The notes: generated by a model from the letters alone, not told the origin. 17,986 bases of DNA from Halolactibacillus sp051746745 (GCA_051746745.1 JBNJFJ010000034.1:1-17986), one strand, 5' to 3'. Positions 1 to 9,037 are shown, numbered from the stretch's first letter. Program-made: numbers and translations.

Positions 1-966
1 AATGTAGCCGGTACCCTTGCTAAAAAGAAAGCAAAAACAAAGTCAGCAAAAGGTTTCCGCTACTTCATAAAAAAGAGTATTGAACAAAAAGAATTGTTAC
101 TGATGAGTGTCCCTTTTCTGATTTGGTTATTTATTTTTAAGTATTTACCACTTTCCGGCTGGCTTATGGCCTTTCAAGATTATAAACCTGCTCGCGGGTT
201 TCAAGAATCGGAATTTGTCGGATTTGATCAATTTAAGTTTTTATTCCAAGATGAGCGTTTCTTAGGTGTTATGCGTAACACACTTGCGATGAGTTTAATT
301 AACCTCGTGTTAGGATTTGTCACAGCCATTACGTTAGCGATTCTATTAAATGAATTACGTAATGTTGGGTTTAAACGCATCGTTCAAACCATTAGTTACA
401 TGCCACACTTTTTAAGTTGGGTTGTTGTGGCAGGGCTTGTATCATCAGCTTTATCTGTGGATGACGGGATTATAAATATTTTACTCATGAATTTAGGCAT
501 CATTGATGAACCCATTATGTTTTTAGGGGTTGGGCAATATTTCTGGGGCCTACTCGGAGCATCTGAAGTTTGGAAGAGTGTCGGTTGGAACTCGATCATT
601 TACCTTGCGGCAATCACGATGATTGACCAAGAACAATATGAAGCGGCTGAGATTGACGGGGCCACGCGTCTCCAACGGATTTTATATATTACGTTACCTG
701 GTATTAAGCCCGTTGTCGTTATTTTAATGATTATGAACATTGGCTACATCTTAGAGTCAGGTTTTGAAGCCCAGTACTTATTAATGAACCCAATGAATAT
801 GGACTACGCTGAAAACTTAGATATCTTTGTTTTACGCTATGGTCTAAGACAAGCAAACTTCTCACTCGCCACAGCGGCCGGGATGTTTAAAACCGTTATT
901 TCATTTATTTTCTTATTTGCAGCTAATAAAGTCGCCCATAAGCTTGGCGAAGCACGCTTATTCTAA
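1..966 (+). CDS. sugar ABC transporter permease, LplB/CUT1 type (5' partial)
   Basis: Inner-membrane permease of a carbohydrate ABC importer. The frame is open from base 1 with no convincing start, so 321 residues are visible and the true start lies upstream. The visible N-terminus is Lys-rich (AKKKAKTKSAKG), then come several hydrophobic segments and the cytoplasmic EAA loop YEAAEIDGATRLQ at visible residues about 213-225, which docks on the ATPase. The signature FKYLPLSGWLMAFQDYKP near the first membrane segment is typical of LplB-like permeases for oligosaccharides and uronate-containing sugars. It pairs with the next gene 12 nt downstream. In Geobacillus xylan clusters the equivalents are AguF/AguG for aldouronic oligosaccharides, so the neighbouring alpha-glucuronidase suggests the same substrate here (inference). 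A TTG at 94 is in frame but lacks an RBS and cuts into conserved sequence. Confidence 0.9.
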   Translation, partial: NVAGTLAKKKAKTKSAKGFRYFIKKSIEQKELLLMSVPFLIWLFIFKYLPLSGWLMAFQDYKPARGFQESEFVGFDQFKFLFQDERFLGVMRNTLAMSLINLVLGFVTAITLAILLNELRNVGFKRIVQTISYMPHFLSWVVVAGLVSSALSVDDGIINILLMNLGIIDEPIMFLGVGQYFWGLLGASEVWKSVGWNSIIYLAAITMIDQEQYEAAEIDGATRLQRILYITLPGIKPVVVILMIMNIGYILESGFEAQYLLMNPMNMDYAENLDIFVLRYGLRQANFSLATAAGMFKTVISFIFLFAANKVAHKLGEARLF

Positions 967-978
967 AGGAGGGATCTT

Positions 979-1908
979 ATGCAACTGATTAACCGCTTAA
1001 AAGGGAAACGTCGCAGTGTCGATGATTTAATTTTTGATACAATCAACGTGATCTTCATGATCCTTCTTGTGATTGTGATGCTTTACCCACTGATCAATAC
1101 AGTCGCGATATCACTTAATGCATCAACGGATACGATTCGTGGGGGCATTCGTCTCTTACCACGTGTGTTCACTTGGTATAACTATGAATATGTCTTTACT
1201 GAGGCAACGATTATGCGCTCAGCCGTAACATCGGTCCTTCGGACCGTGATCGGGACAGGACTTGGGGTACTAGCTTCTGCCATGGTCGCCTATACGATCT
1301 CGCGTCCTCACTTTTTCTTAAAGAAATTTATTACGATTGCGTTTGTATTAACGATGTATATGAATGCCGGGCTCATTCCGACGTATTTATTACACCGTGA
1401 CTTAAACTTAATCGGCTCATTTTGGGTTTATATTTTACCGACACTCATTGGTGTGTTTAACATCATCGTGATTCGATCATTTATTGAAGGTTTACCTGAA
1501 ACGTTGTTCGAGTCCGCTCGAATGGATGGTGCCGGTGAGTTTACGCAATTCTTCAAGATTGCTTTACCGCTGTCGCTCCCCGTTATTGCGACGGTGTCAC
1601 TGTTTGTGGCTGTTGGTCAGTGGAATCAATGGTTTGACGTATTCATTTATAACTCATCCATTCCAGAACTCAGTACCTTGCAGTATGAGCTGATGAAAGT
1701 GCTGAGTAACTCAAATGCCGCCTTTAGCTCAGGATCCGGGGCTGCGAGTCAGTTTGCCGCCTCGCAAAGTGGGGTTGTCGATGTCGTTACACCACAATCC
1801 GTCAGAGCGGCGATGACAGTAGTTGTATCGGTACCAATCATTATGGTTTACCCATTCTTACAGAAATACTTTGTTAAAGGGTTAACGATTGGTGGCGTAA
1901 AAGGTTAA
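979..1908 (+). CDS. sugar ABC transporter permease, YtcP/CUT1 type
   Basis: Second permease of the same importer, 309 residues, with an ATG preceded by AAGGAGG. It has about six hydrophobic segments (first at residues 22-45) and the EAA loop ESARMDGAGEFTQFFKIALP at residues 178-197. The opening RRSVDDLIFDTINVIFM and the ending KGLTIGGVKG are characteristic of the YtcP/AraQ-like partner that always accompanies LplB-type permeases. No ATPase gene is adjacent, as is usual for this family, which relies on a shared MsmX-type ATPase encoded elsewhere. Substrate is likely methylglucuronoxylo-oligosaccharides, inferred only from the downstream aguA. An intrinsic terminator begins about 12 nt after the stop, so this is the last gene of the transport operon. 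Confidence 0.9.
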   Translation: MQLINRLKGKRRSVDDLIFDTINVIFMILLVIVMLYPLINTVAISLNASTDTIRGGIRLLPRVFTWYNYEYVFTEATIMRSAVTSVLRTVIGTGLGVLASAMVAYTISRPHFFLKKFITIAFVLTMYMNAGLIPTYLLHRDLNLIGSFWVYILPTLIGVFNIIVIRSFIEGLPETLFESARMDGAGEFTQFFKIALPLSLPVIATVSLFVAVGQWNQWFDVFIYNSSIPELSTLQYELMKVLSNSNAAFSSGSGAASQFAASQSGVVDVVTPQSVRAAMTVVVSVPIIMVYPFLQKYFVKGLTIGGVKG

Positions 1909-1918
1909 GTAAAACAAC

Positions 1919-1960
1919 ACAAACAGCGTACCGATGAACAGTTGGTACGCTGTTTTTATA
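1919..1960 (+). terminator. intrinsic terminator after permease genes
   Basis: A 12-bp perfect stem, AAACAGCGTACC (1921-1932) with GGTACGCTGTTT (1944-1955), has an 11-nt loop and is followed by a T run. It lies between the permease stop and the aguA start. It also shows that an in-frame ATG at 1934, inside the loop, cannot sensibly be the aguA start. Confidence 0.9.
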
Positions 1961-1975
1961 GAAAGGATGATCACG

Positions 1976-4021
1976 ATGGCGTTAAGAAATAATGAAAAAG
2001 TAATTGATCAATTATCAGAAAAAGACGTCTTAAGTTACCGGGCGTGGCTACAATACTCTCCCATTGAGGATGAGTCATACAAGCAACAAACTGAAACGCT
2101 ACTTACCTTTATAACGGTGAGTGAAACATCTCCTATTATTGATGCCGCCTTGTCAGAATTGTCTTTAGGGTTAAAAGCGATGTGTGCTTTCCAACCGGCG
2201 ATTGTGTCGCAACAAGATCAAACCGGCTTACATATCACAATCGATCAATCAAAAGAGAAAGAGTCTTTTCAAATCAGCTATCATCCGTCACAGCTATTGT
2301 TAACGGCTGGAGATGACCGGGGCGTGCTTTACGGTGTGTATCACTTACTAAGACAGATTCAACTACAGACCCCAGTTGAAACGTTTGATGTGAAAGAAGT
2401 CCCTAATAACCCAATCAGAATGATTAATCAGTGGGATGATATGAATGGTGAAGTCGAACGTGGTTATGCAGGGAAATCCTTCTTTTATGATCAGTATCAG
2501 TTTATTAAAGACCGCACCCGCGTGAAAGATTATGCGAGATTACTCAGTTCAGTCGGTATTAATGCGATCAGTATCAACAATGTGAATGTCCACGAGAATG
2601 AGACCGACTTAATTTTTGACCGTTATTTAGCGGATGTCAAACAAACCGCTGATATATTTAGTATGTACGGCATTGATTTATATTTAAGTATTAATTATGC
2701 GGCACCAATGGAAAAAGGCTTAACAACCGCAGATCCACTTGACGATGAGGTCAAAGCTTTTTGGAAAGAACGCGCTAAAGTGATCTATTCATTGATCCCG
2801 AATTTTGGTGGCTTTTTAGTTAAAGCGGACTCAGAAAATCGTCCAGGGCCATTCACGTACGGAAGAAATCATGCCGAAGGGGCGAATATGCTGGCAGAGG
2901 CACTAGCGCCTTATGGTGGGAAAGTGATTTGGCGTTGTTTTGTTTATAACTGTAAACAAGATTGGCGCGACCGACAGACTGACCGGGCTCGGGCGGCGTA
3001 TGATCACTTCTTACCGCTTGACGGTGAGTTTTTAGACAATGTCATTTTACAAATTAAAAACGGTCCGATGGATTTTCAAGTCCGCGAACCGGTCTCACCG
3101 CTCATTGGTAGCTTAGAAAAAACGAACTATTTACTCGAGTTTCAAATTGCCCAGGAATACTTAGGCCAACAAAAACATCTTGTTTATCTCGTGCCCCAAT
3201 GGAAAGAGGTGCTTGAGTTTGATACGTATCAAAAAGGCGAAGGGACTCATGTGAAAGACCTCGTGACTGGTAAAGTATTAAATCAAAAACATAGTGGGAT
3301 TGTCGCCGTATCCAATGTCGGGATTGATTTTAACTGGACCGGTCACTTAATCGCTCAACTTAATCTTTACGGTTATGGGCGGATGATTTGGAATCCTGAT
3401 CTTTCGGCTGAAACGATTGCCTTAGAGTGGATCAAACAAACCTTTGGTCATGATGAAACGCTTGTTCAAATCTTACTGAAGATTGTCATGCCGTCATGGG
3501 AGACATATGAACATTATACCTCGCCACTTGGGATTGGTTGGATGGTGAATATCTCACACCACTACGGACCGAATATCGATGGTTATGAGTATGATAAGTG
3601 GGGAACGTATCACTTTGCGGACCGGGACGGTGTCGGGGTTGACCGCACAAAAGAAACCGGTAGTGGATACAGCACGCAGTACCACAAGGAAAACTTTGAA
3701 AAGTATAACGATGTCACTACCTGTCCCGATGAGCTCTTACTATTTTTCCATCACGTGCCGTACACGCATCAACTCCATAGCGGGAAAACTGTGATTCAAC
3801 ACATTTATGATACGCATTTTAAAGGGGTAGAGGAAGTTGAGGAGATGATTGAACGCTTTACATCACTCCGTAACGTGATGGATGAGGCACGGTTTGACTC
3901 AGTCATGAAACGCCTCGATCATCAACTATACATGGCGAAAGAATGGCGCGACATTGTCAATACGTACTTTTACCGTAAATCAGGGATTGATGATGCACAT
4001 GGAAGAAAAATTTATGCGTAA
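1976..4021 (+). CDS. aguA: alpha-glucuronidase, glycoside hydrolase family 67
   Basis: Cleaves the alpha-1,2 bond of (4-O-methyl)glucuronic acid from the non-reducing end xylose of xylo-oligosaccharides, in the cytoplasm (no signal peptide). I start it at the ATG at 1976, preceded by AAAGGATG, giving 681 residues, the usual length of Geobacillus-type AguA. An upstream in-frame ATG (1934) lies inside the terminator hairpin. GH67 landmarks are clear: IPNFGGFLVKADSENRPGP, WRCFVYN, QIKNGPMDFQVREPVSPL, QIAQEYLGQ. By alignment with known GH67 enzymes, the general acid is Glu287 and the base pair is Asp366 and Glu394; the 28-residue spacing between the last two is conserved. Domain order is the N-terminal GH67 domain, the central barrel and a C-terminal helical domain. 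uxuA follows 12 nt downstream, so released uronate is degraded by co-expressed genes. Confidence 0.96.
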   Translation: MALRNNEKVIDQLSEKDVLSYRAWLQYSPIEDESYKQQTETLLTFITVSETSPIIDAALSELSLGLKAMCAFQPAIVSQQDQTGLHITIDQSKEKESFQISYHPSQLLLTAGDDRGVLYGVYHLLRQIQLQTPVETFDVKEVPNNPIRMINQWDDMNGEVERGYAGKSFFYDQYQFIKDRTRVKDYARLLSSVGINAISINNVNVHENETDLIFDRYLADVKQTADIFSMYGIDLYLSINYAAPMEKGLTTADPLDDEVKAFWKERAKVIYSLIPNFGGFLVKADSENRPGPFTYGRNHAEGANMLAEALAPYGGKVIWRCFVYNCKQDWRDRQTDRARAAYDHFLPLDGEFLDNVILQIKNGPMDFQVREPVSPLIGSLEKTNYLLEFQIAQEYLGQQKHLVYLVPQWKEVLEFDTYQKGEGTHVKDLVTGKVLNQKHSGIVAVSNVGIDFNWTGHLIAQLNLYGYGRMIWNPDLSAETIALEWIKQTFGHDETLVQILLKIVMPSWETYEHYTSPLGIGWMVNISHHYGPNIDGYEYDKWGTYHFADRDGVGVDRTKETGSGYSTQYHKENFEKYNDVTTCPDELLLFFHHVPYTHQLHSGKTVIQHIYDTHFKGVEEVEEMIERFTSLRNVMDEARFDSVMKRLDHQLYMAKEWRDIVNTYFYRKSGIDDAHGRKIYA

Positions 4022-4033
4022 GGAGGAAATCAA

Positions 4034-5107
4034 ATGAAGATGACGTTGCGGTGGTTTTATACTGCCGATACGATTTCCCTAAATTATATGAAGCAAGTCC
4101 CAGGCATCTCAGGCGTTGTCGGTGCGTTGTATGATGTACCAGTTGGTGATGTATGGGAAAAAGTTAAGATTGAACCGATGATAAAGAAAGCGAAACGTGC
4201 CGGCTTACCCATTGAAGTGATTGAAAGTGTTAATATTCACGAAGATATTAAGCTCGGCTTACCAACGCGTGATGCCTACATTGACAACTATAAACAAACG
4301 ATTAAAAACTTGGCTGATTACGGTGTAAAAGTGATTTGTTATAACTTTATGCCGATCTTTGATTGGACCCGTTCGTCACTCACTTTTCCGCTTGAAGATG
4401 GTTCAACGGTCTTAAGTTACGAGCGTGACTTCATTGATGGTGTCACACCAGATGACATGATTAGGAGGATGAAAGAAGCTTCAGGCAGTTATCAGATGCC
4501 GGGCTGGGAACCGGAGCGCTTAGCTGACATTGAACAGTTATTTAAAGCGTACGAGACAGTCACAGAAACAGATCTATTTCATCACTTGGTCTACTTTTTA
4601 GAGTCGATTATGCCAACCTTAAAAGAGACCGGGATACAAATGGCGATTCATCCAGATGATCCACCTTGGCCAGTGTTCGGGTTACCGCGGATTTTAAAAG
4701 ATAAACAAGATATCAAGCGGTTACTAGAAGCACTACCAGAACAAGAAAACGGGGTGACGTTTTGTACCGGGTCACTTAGTGCAAGACAAGACAATGATTT
4801 ATTAGACATAGCGGAGTATTGTCTAAAACAAGACCGGATATCGTTTGTGCATATTCGCAATATTACGCATACAGGGGAGGGTGACTTCCATGAAGTGAGT
4901 CATTATGATAAGTCCGGGTCAGTAGATGTCGTCGGACTAATCAAGTTACTGCACCAGTATCAGTATGATGGTTACGTGAGACCCGATCATGGACGGATGA
5001 TTTGGGGCGAAGAAGCGCGTCCTGGATACGGGTTGTATGACCGGGCACTCGGGGCGATGTATATGACCGGAATTTGGGACAGTTTAGAGGAGGAGACGAC
5101 ATGTTAG
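4034..5107 (+). CDS. uxuA: D-mannonate dehydratase
   Basis: Dehydrates D-mannonate to 2-keto-3-deoxygluconate, the third step of glucuronate breakdown. It is 357 residues (family about 350-400), with ATG preceded by AAGGAGG. The opening MTLRWFYTADTISL is family-typical. Probable metal ligands are visible: His206 in MAIHPDDPPWPVFGLPRI, Cys244 in VTFCTGSLSARQDND, His273 in FVHIRN and Asp318 in RPDHGRMIW. It sits 12 nt after aguA and overlaps the next gene by 7 nt, so the three are translationally linked. The uronate isomerase that would make fructuronate, and the KDG kinase and aldolase, are not in the window and must lie elsewhere. Confidence 0.96.
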   Translation: MKMTLRWFYTADTISLNYMKQVPGISGVVGALYDVPVGDVWEKVKIEPMIKKAKRAGLPIEVIESVNIHEDIKLGLPTRDAYIDNYKQTIKNLADYGVKVICYNFMPIFDWTRSSLTFPLEDGSTVLSYERDFIDGVTPDDMIRRMKEASGSYQMPGWEPERLADIEQLFKAYETVTETDLFHHLVYFLESIMPTLKETGIQMAIHPDDPPWPVFGLPRILKDKQDIKRLLEALPEQENGVTFCTGSLSARQDNDLLDIAEYCLKQDRISFVHIRNITHTGEGDFHEVSHYDKSGSVDVVGLIKLLHQYQYDGYVRPDHGRMIWGEEARPGYGLYDRALGAMYMTGIWDSLEEETTC

Positions 5108-5946
5108 AAAAACATCAAGCATTAAAAGGTAAAGTCGCCGTTGTGACCGGTGGTGGGGGCGTGCTTTGTGGCAATATGGCTCGCGCCCTGGGACGACAAG
5201 GAATGAAAATCGCGGTACTAAATTATCCGAAAGAACCGGGTGATGTTGTTGCACGTGAGATTAACGAAGCCGGTGGTGAGGCCGTTTCTATTTTTTGTGA
5301 CGTGACGAACCGCGAGGTGGTTGAAGCGGCAAAACAAGAAGTGTTGGAAGCGTTTGGACAAGTTGATTTATTAATTAATGGTGCCGGCGGTAATCATCCA
5401 GAAGGTTCAACGACAAATGAAACATACCGTAAAGAAGATGTGACCGATGACGCAGTCAGAAGCTTCTTTGATTTAACGACGGAAGGCTTTGATTTTGTTT
5501 TCCGGTTAAATTTAATGGGGACACTCATTCCGTCACAAGTGTTTACCGATGAATTAATCAAGACAGAAGGCTCGATTATTAATATGTCATCGATGAGTGC
5601 CCCGTCACCAATGACAAAAGTGCCGGCCTATTCAGCAGCAAAAGCTGGAATTGATAACTTTACCCAGTGGATGGCGGTACATTTTGGTGAGACAGGGATC
5701 CGCGTCAATGCGATTGCCCCAGGCTTTTTCTTAACGGAACAAAATCGGACACTGTTAACGAATGAAGACGGCACTTTTACCGAGCGTACCGAAAAGATTC
5801 TTTCACAAACACCGATGAAACGACTCGGTGAAGCAGATGATTTGCTTGGAACATTACTTTGGCTGATTGATAAAAACTACAGCGGTTTTGTGACCGGTAT
5901 TAGTGTGCCAGTTGACGGTGGCTTTATGGCGTATGCCGGTGTGTAA
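5101..5946 (+). CDS. uxuB: SDR-family D-mannonate oxidoreductase (fructuronate reductase)
   Basis: NAD(P)-dependent short-chain dehydrogenase of the Bacillus UxuB/YjmF type, expected to interconvert D-fructuronate and D-mannonate. With the start at ATG 5101 (AGGAGG just upstream) it has 281 residues; an earlier TTG at 5074 lies inside uxuA and has no RBS. The nucleotide-binding motif VTGGGGVLCG is at residues 15-24, NGAGG is near 93-97, the catalytic Ser is near 163-164 in MSSMSAP, and YSAAK gives Tyr177 and Lys181. This is unrelated to the long-chain E. coli UxuB; the assignment rests on the SDR family plus the 7-nt overlap with uxuA. A gluconate-type SDR of similar fold cannot be excluded from the sequence alone. 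It is the last gene before the xylA promoter. Confidence 0.87.
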   Translation: MLEKHQALKGKVAVVTGGGGVLCGNMARALGRQGMKIAVLNYPKEPGDVVAREINEAGGEAVSIFCDVTNREVVEAAKQEVLEAFGQVDLLINGAGGNHPEGSTTNETYRKEDVTDDAVRSFFDLTTEGFDFVFRLNLMGTLIPSQVFTDELIKTEGSIINMSSMSAPSPMTKVPAYSAAKAGIDNFTQWMAVHFGETGIRVNAIAPGFFLTEQNRTLLTNEDGTFTERTEKILSQTPMKRLGEADDLLGTLLWLIDKNYSGFVTGISVPVDGGFMAYAGV

Positions 5947-5992
5947 CAACGCTTTTTAAGTAGTCTGACGATGATTGTTGGAATGAGTGTAA

Positions 5993-6006
5993 TGTAAGCG
6001 CTAAAA
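5993..6006 (+). promoter_or_regulatory. cre-like CcpA site upstream of xylA
   Basis: TGTAAGCGCTAAAA matches the catabolite-responsive element core (TGWAANCGNTNWCA type) at most positions, though the last bases are off. It lies about 50 bp upstream of the xylA core promoter, as expected for glucose repression of xylose genes in Bacillota. Binding is inferred. Confidence 0.55.
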
Positions 6007-6062
6007 AAAGTTTAAAAAACTTTGTATATTCGATGGACTAACTAAGTTAAACGTGATAGAAT
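6007..6062 (+). promoter_or_regulatory. xylA promoter with candidate operator dyads
   Basis: TGGACT (6034-6039), a 17-nt spacer and TAGAAT (6057-6062) form a good sigma-A promoter ahead of xylA. Between them is the short dyad TAACT-A-AGTTA (6039-6049), whose ACTAACTAA resembles the arm AACAAACTAA of Bacillus XylR operators. Upstream, AAAGTTT-AAA-AAACTTT (6007-6023) is a second 7-bp dyad. Either could bind a ROK-type XylR; no xylR gene is visible in the window. Confidence 0.5.
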
Positions 6063-6101
6063 ACAAGTATCGAAACGAAAAACACAAGGAGGCTATTACA
6101 A

Positions 6102-7415
6102 ATGGCTTATTTTGATCAAATTAGTAAAGTAAAGTATGAAGGACGTCAATCAGACAATCCGTATGCATTTAAATTCTACAACCCTGAAGAAAAAATCGGG
6201 GGCAAGACAATGGAAGAAACATTACGTTACGGTGTGGCTTACTGGCACACATTTACAGGTGACGGCGGGGACCCATTCGGTGCAGGTACAGCGAAACGCC
6301 CTTGGGATCATTTAAAAGGCATGGATTTAGCAAAAGCACGTGTGGAAGCAGCCTTTGAATTCTTCGAAAAAATGGATGTCCCATTCTTCTGTTTCCATGA
6401 TGTTGATATTGCACCAGAAGGTGACACATTACGCGAAACGAATCAAAACCTAGATGAAATCGTCGCAATGGTAAAAGACTACATGAAAGACAGCAAGACA
6501 AAACTATTATGGAACACAGCGAACAACTTCACGAACCCGCGCTGGACACACGGTGCTGGTACAGCAACAAATGCTGATGTATATGCGTATGCCGCGGGTA
6601 AAATTAAAAAAGGTTTAGAAGTTGGTAAAGAACTTGGCGCTGAAAACTACGTCTTCTGGGGTGGTCGTGAAGGTTACGAATCCTTACTGAATACAAACAT
6701 GAAGCTTGAACAACAAAACCTAGCAAATCTTTATCACATGGCGAAAGACTATGCAAAAGATATTGGCTTTGACGCACAATTCTTAATTGAACCAAAACCA
6801 AAAGAACCAACGACACACCAATATGACTTTGACGTGGCAACAGCGATGGCATTCTTACGTGAATATGATCTACAAGATCACTTCAAGTTCAATATTGAAG
6901 CAAACCACGCAACACTTGCAGGTCACACATTTGAACATGAATTACGTGTGGCACGTGAAGCAGGTATGTTAGGATCTGTTGATGCGAACCAAGGTGACTT
7001 ATTACTTGGCTGGGATACAGATGAATTCCCAACAGATTTATATTCAACAACGCTTGCGATGTATGAAATTCTTAAAAACGGTGGCCTTGGTCGCGGTGGC
7101 TTGAACTTTGATGCGAAAGTACGTCGTGGTTCATTCGATACAGAAGATCTCTTCCACGCACATATTGCGGGTATGGATGCTTTTGCGGTCGGCTTACGTG
7201 TTGCACAAAAAATGATTGACGATAACTTCTTTGAAAATATCGTCAAAGATCGTTACCAAACATTTGAAACAGGTATTGGTAAAGAGATCATTGATGGTAA
7301 AACAAGCTTAGCTGCTTTAGAATCACATGCATTAGATATTAAAGATATTGATCTTAAGTCTGGTCAAGTTGAAAAGATCAAAGCGAAAATGAACCAATAT
7401 CTATTAAATATCTAA
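6102..7415 (+). CDS. xylA: xylose isomerase (class II)
   Basis: Interconverts D-xylose and D-xylulose in the cytoplasm. It is 437 residues, typical of class II enzymes, with AAGGAGG before the ATG. Active-site His99 and Asp102 lie in FFCFHDVDIAPEG. Metal ligands follow the class II pattern: Glu230 (IEPKPKEP), Glu266 and His269 (NIEANHATLAGH), Asp294 (GSVDANQGD), Asp305 and Asp307 (GWDTDEFP). It has its own promoter region with a cre-like site, and xylB follows after a 128-nt gap containing a long hairpin. Codon use looks biased toward highly expressed genes (many GAA, AAA, ACA and GGT codons), fitting a strongly induced enzyme. Confidence 0.98.
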   Translation: MAYFDQISKVKYEGRQSDNPYAFKFYNPEEKIGGKTMEETLRYGVAYWHTFTGDGGDPFGAGTAKRPWDHLKGMDLAKARVEAAFEFFEKMDVPFFCFHDVDIAPEGDTLRETNQNLDEIVAMVKDYMKDSKTKLLWNTANNFTNPRWTHGAGTATNADVYAYAAGKIKKGLEVGKELGAENYVFWGGREGYESLLNTNMKLEQQNLANLYHMAKDYAKDIGFDAQFLIEPKPKEPTTHQYDFDVATAMAFLREYDLQDHFKFNIEANHATLAGHTFEHELRVAREAGMLGSVDANQGDLLLGWDTDEFPTDLYSTTLAMYEILKNGGLGRGGLNFDAKVRRGSFDTEDLFHAHIAGMDAFAVGLRVAQKMIDDNFFENIVKDRYQTFETGIGKEIIDGKTSLAALESHALDIKDIDLKSGQVEKIKAKMNQYLLNI

Positions 7416-7482
7416 TCGTTGATCGTTAACTAAATAAACATTTAACACCCTACTCTAAATAGTTGAATAGTGAACACAAACC

Positions 7483-7524
7483 AATCATGCGAATCGTGCA
7501 TCCCCCTGCGCCATTCGCATGATT
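7483..7524 (+). repeat. 12-bp perfect inverted repeat between xylA and xylB
   Basis: AATCATGCGAAT (7483-7494) and ATTCGCATGATT (7513-7524) form a perfect 12-bp stem with an 18-nt loop containing CCCCC. There is no T run after it, so it is probably not a full terminator. A processing or 3'-end stabilising hairpin that lets xylA mRNA outlast xylB is a reasonable reading. The xylB RBS (GGAGG, 7530-7534) starts 5 nt later. Confidence 0.7.
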
Positions 7525-7543
7525 TATATGGAGGCGAAAACCA

Positions 7544-9037
7544 ATGGAATATGTATTAGGCGTTGATTTAGGCACGAGTGCCGTTAAAGTTCTGTTAGTA
7601 TCAAAAACAGGTGACGTCGTTGATGAGGCATCAAAGAGCTATCCGCTGTATCATGACCAACCGGGCTACAGTGAACAAGACCCAGAAGATTGGGTTAAGG
7701 CGACAAAAGCAGCAATTAAAACACTAACGGATAAATTAGACGATAACACAGCGATTAAAGGCATGAGTTTTTCTGGCCAAATGCATGGCCTTGTCTTATT
7801 AGATAAAGACAAAAAGCCACTCAGACGTGCGATTTTATGGAATGATACAAGAACGACAGAAGAGTGTCGTGAGATTGAAGCGATGGCCGGGATTGATACA
7901 CTGCATAGTGAAACAAAAAACCCTGCCCTCGAAGGATTTACATTACCAAAGATCTTATGGGTGAAAAAACATGAACCAGACATTTTTGCTCAAGCCGATG
8001 TCTTCTTACTACCAAAAGACTACGTCCGTTACCGTATCAGCGGTGACGTATCAATGGACTACTCAGATGCGGCAGGAACGTTACTGTTAAACGTTGAGAA
8101 AAAAGTGTGGAGCACAGTTATGTGTGAAAAGACAGGTGTAGATATTAGCCTTTGCCCAACCCTTGTTGGCTCGTATGATCAAACCGGTACGGTACAAGAA
8201 GCATTCGCGTCAGAAACAGGTTTATCAACCGATTGCCAAGTTTTTGCCGGTGGTGCTGATAATGCGTGTGGTGCGATTGGGGCAGGGATCTTGCAAGATG
8301 GTTTAACGCTTGCCAGTACGGGAACATCTGGCGTGGTTTTATCTTATGAAGAAACAGGTGATAAAGACTTTGCTGGTCAAGTCCACTACTTTAACCACGG
8401 GGACCCAGAAGCTTATTACACAATGGGCGTAACCCTTGCGGCTGGCTATAGCTTAAGTTGGTTTAAAGACACGTTCGCCAAAGAGATTAGCTTTGAAGAA
8501 CTTGTAGCAGAAGCAAATGCCTCAACAGTCGGTGCTAAAGGTTTACTATACACACCATATATTGTTGGTGAAAGAACACCTTATCCAGATAGTCAAATTC
8601 GCGCAAGCTTTATAGGGGCGCATGCCAGTCATACGCGTGGAGACTTTGCCCGAGCGGTTATTGAAGGGATTACGTTTAGTTTAAATGAGTCGGTGGATAT
8701 TTTCCGTGCGAAAGGTAAAACAATTAATAAAGTGGTCGCAAGTGGTGGCGGAGCTAAGAGTGACTTATGGCTTCAAATTCAAGCCGATGTCTTTGATGCG
8801 GAAGTGGTGACGCTTCAAAATGAACAAGGACCTGGTATGGGCGCAGCGATTCTAGCGGCTGTTGGCACAGGTTGGTTTACTGACCTTAAGAGTTGTGCAA
8901 AAGCATTTGTGCAATATGGTAAGAGCTATCAACCGATTGAGGCGAATAAACAAGCCTATCAACAATTGTTTAGTTTGTATCAACAAATTTATAACCAAAC
9001 AAAATCAATCAGTCATGACTTGGCGGCCTTCCGCTAA
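7544..9037 (+). CDS. xylB: xylulokinase (FGGY family)
   Basis: Phosphorylates D-xylulose to xylulose 5-phosphate for the pentose phosphate pathway. It is 497 residues, normal for the family, with GGAGG 9 nt before the ATG. The N-terminal ATPase motif YVLGVDLGTSAVKVLL is at residues 3-18, the substrate loop FSGQMHGLV at 76-84, and the probable catalytic base is Asp239 in FAGGADNACGAIGAG. The second-domain motifs VVASGGGAKSDLWLQIQADV and EQGPGMGAAILA are also present. It shares transcription with xylA upstream, and the xylanase gene starts 15 nt after its stop. Substrate specificity is set by context (xylA) and overall similarity to XylB rather than glycerol or ribulose kinases. Confidence 0.97.
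   Translation: MEYVLGVDLGTSAVKVLLVSKTGDVVDEASKSYPLYHDQPGYSEQDPEDWVKATKAAIKTLTDKLDDNTAIKGMSFSGQMHGLVLLDKDKKPLRRAILWNDTRTTEECREIEAMAGIDTLHSETKNPALEGFTLPKILWVKKHEPDIFAQADVFLLPKDYVRYRISGDVSMDYSDAAGTLLLNVEKKVWSTVMCEKTGVDISLCPTLVGSYDQTGTVQEAFASETGLSTDCQVFAGGADNACGAIGAGILQDGLTLASTGTSGVVLSYEETGDKDFAGQVHYFNHGDPEAYYTMGVTLAAGYSLSWFKDTFAKEISFEELVAEANASTVGAKGLLYTPYIVGERTPYPDSQIRASFIGAHASHTRGDFARAVIEGITFSLNESVDIFRAKGKTINKVVASGGGAKSDLWLQIQADVFDAEVVTLQNEQGPGMGAAILAAVGTGWFTDLKSCAKAFVQYGKSYQPIEANKQAYQQLFSLYQQIYNQTKSISHDLAAFR

Noticed and set aside
6923..7246. 107-codon antisense frame inside xylA
   Set aside because: It is a shadow of a highly biased coding sequence, with no RBS and no recognisable protein.
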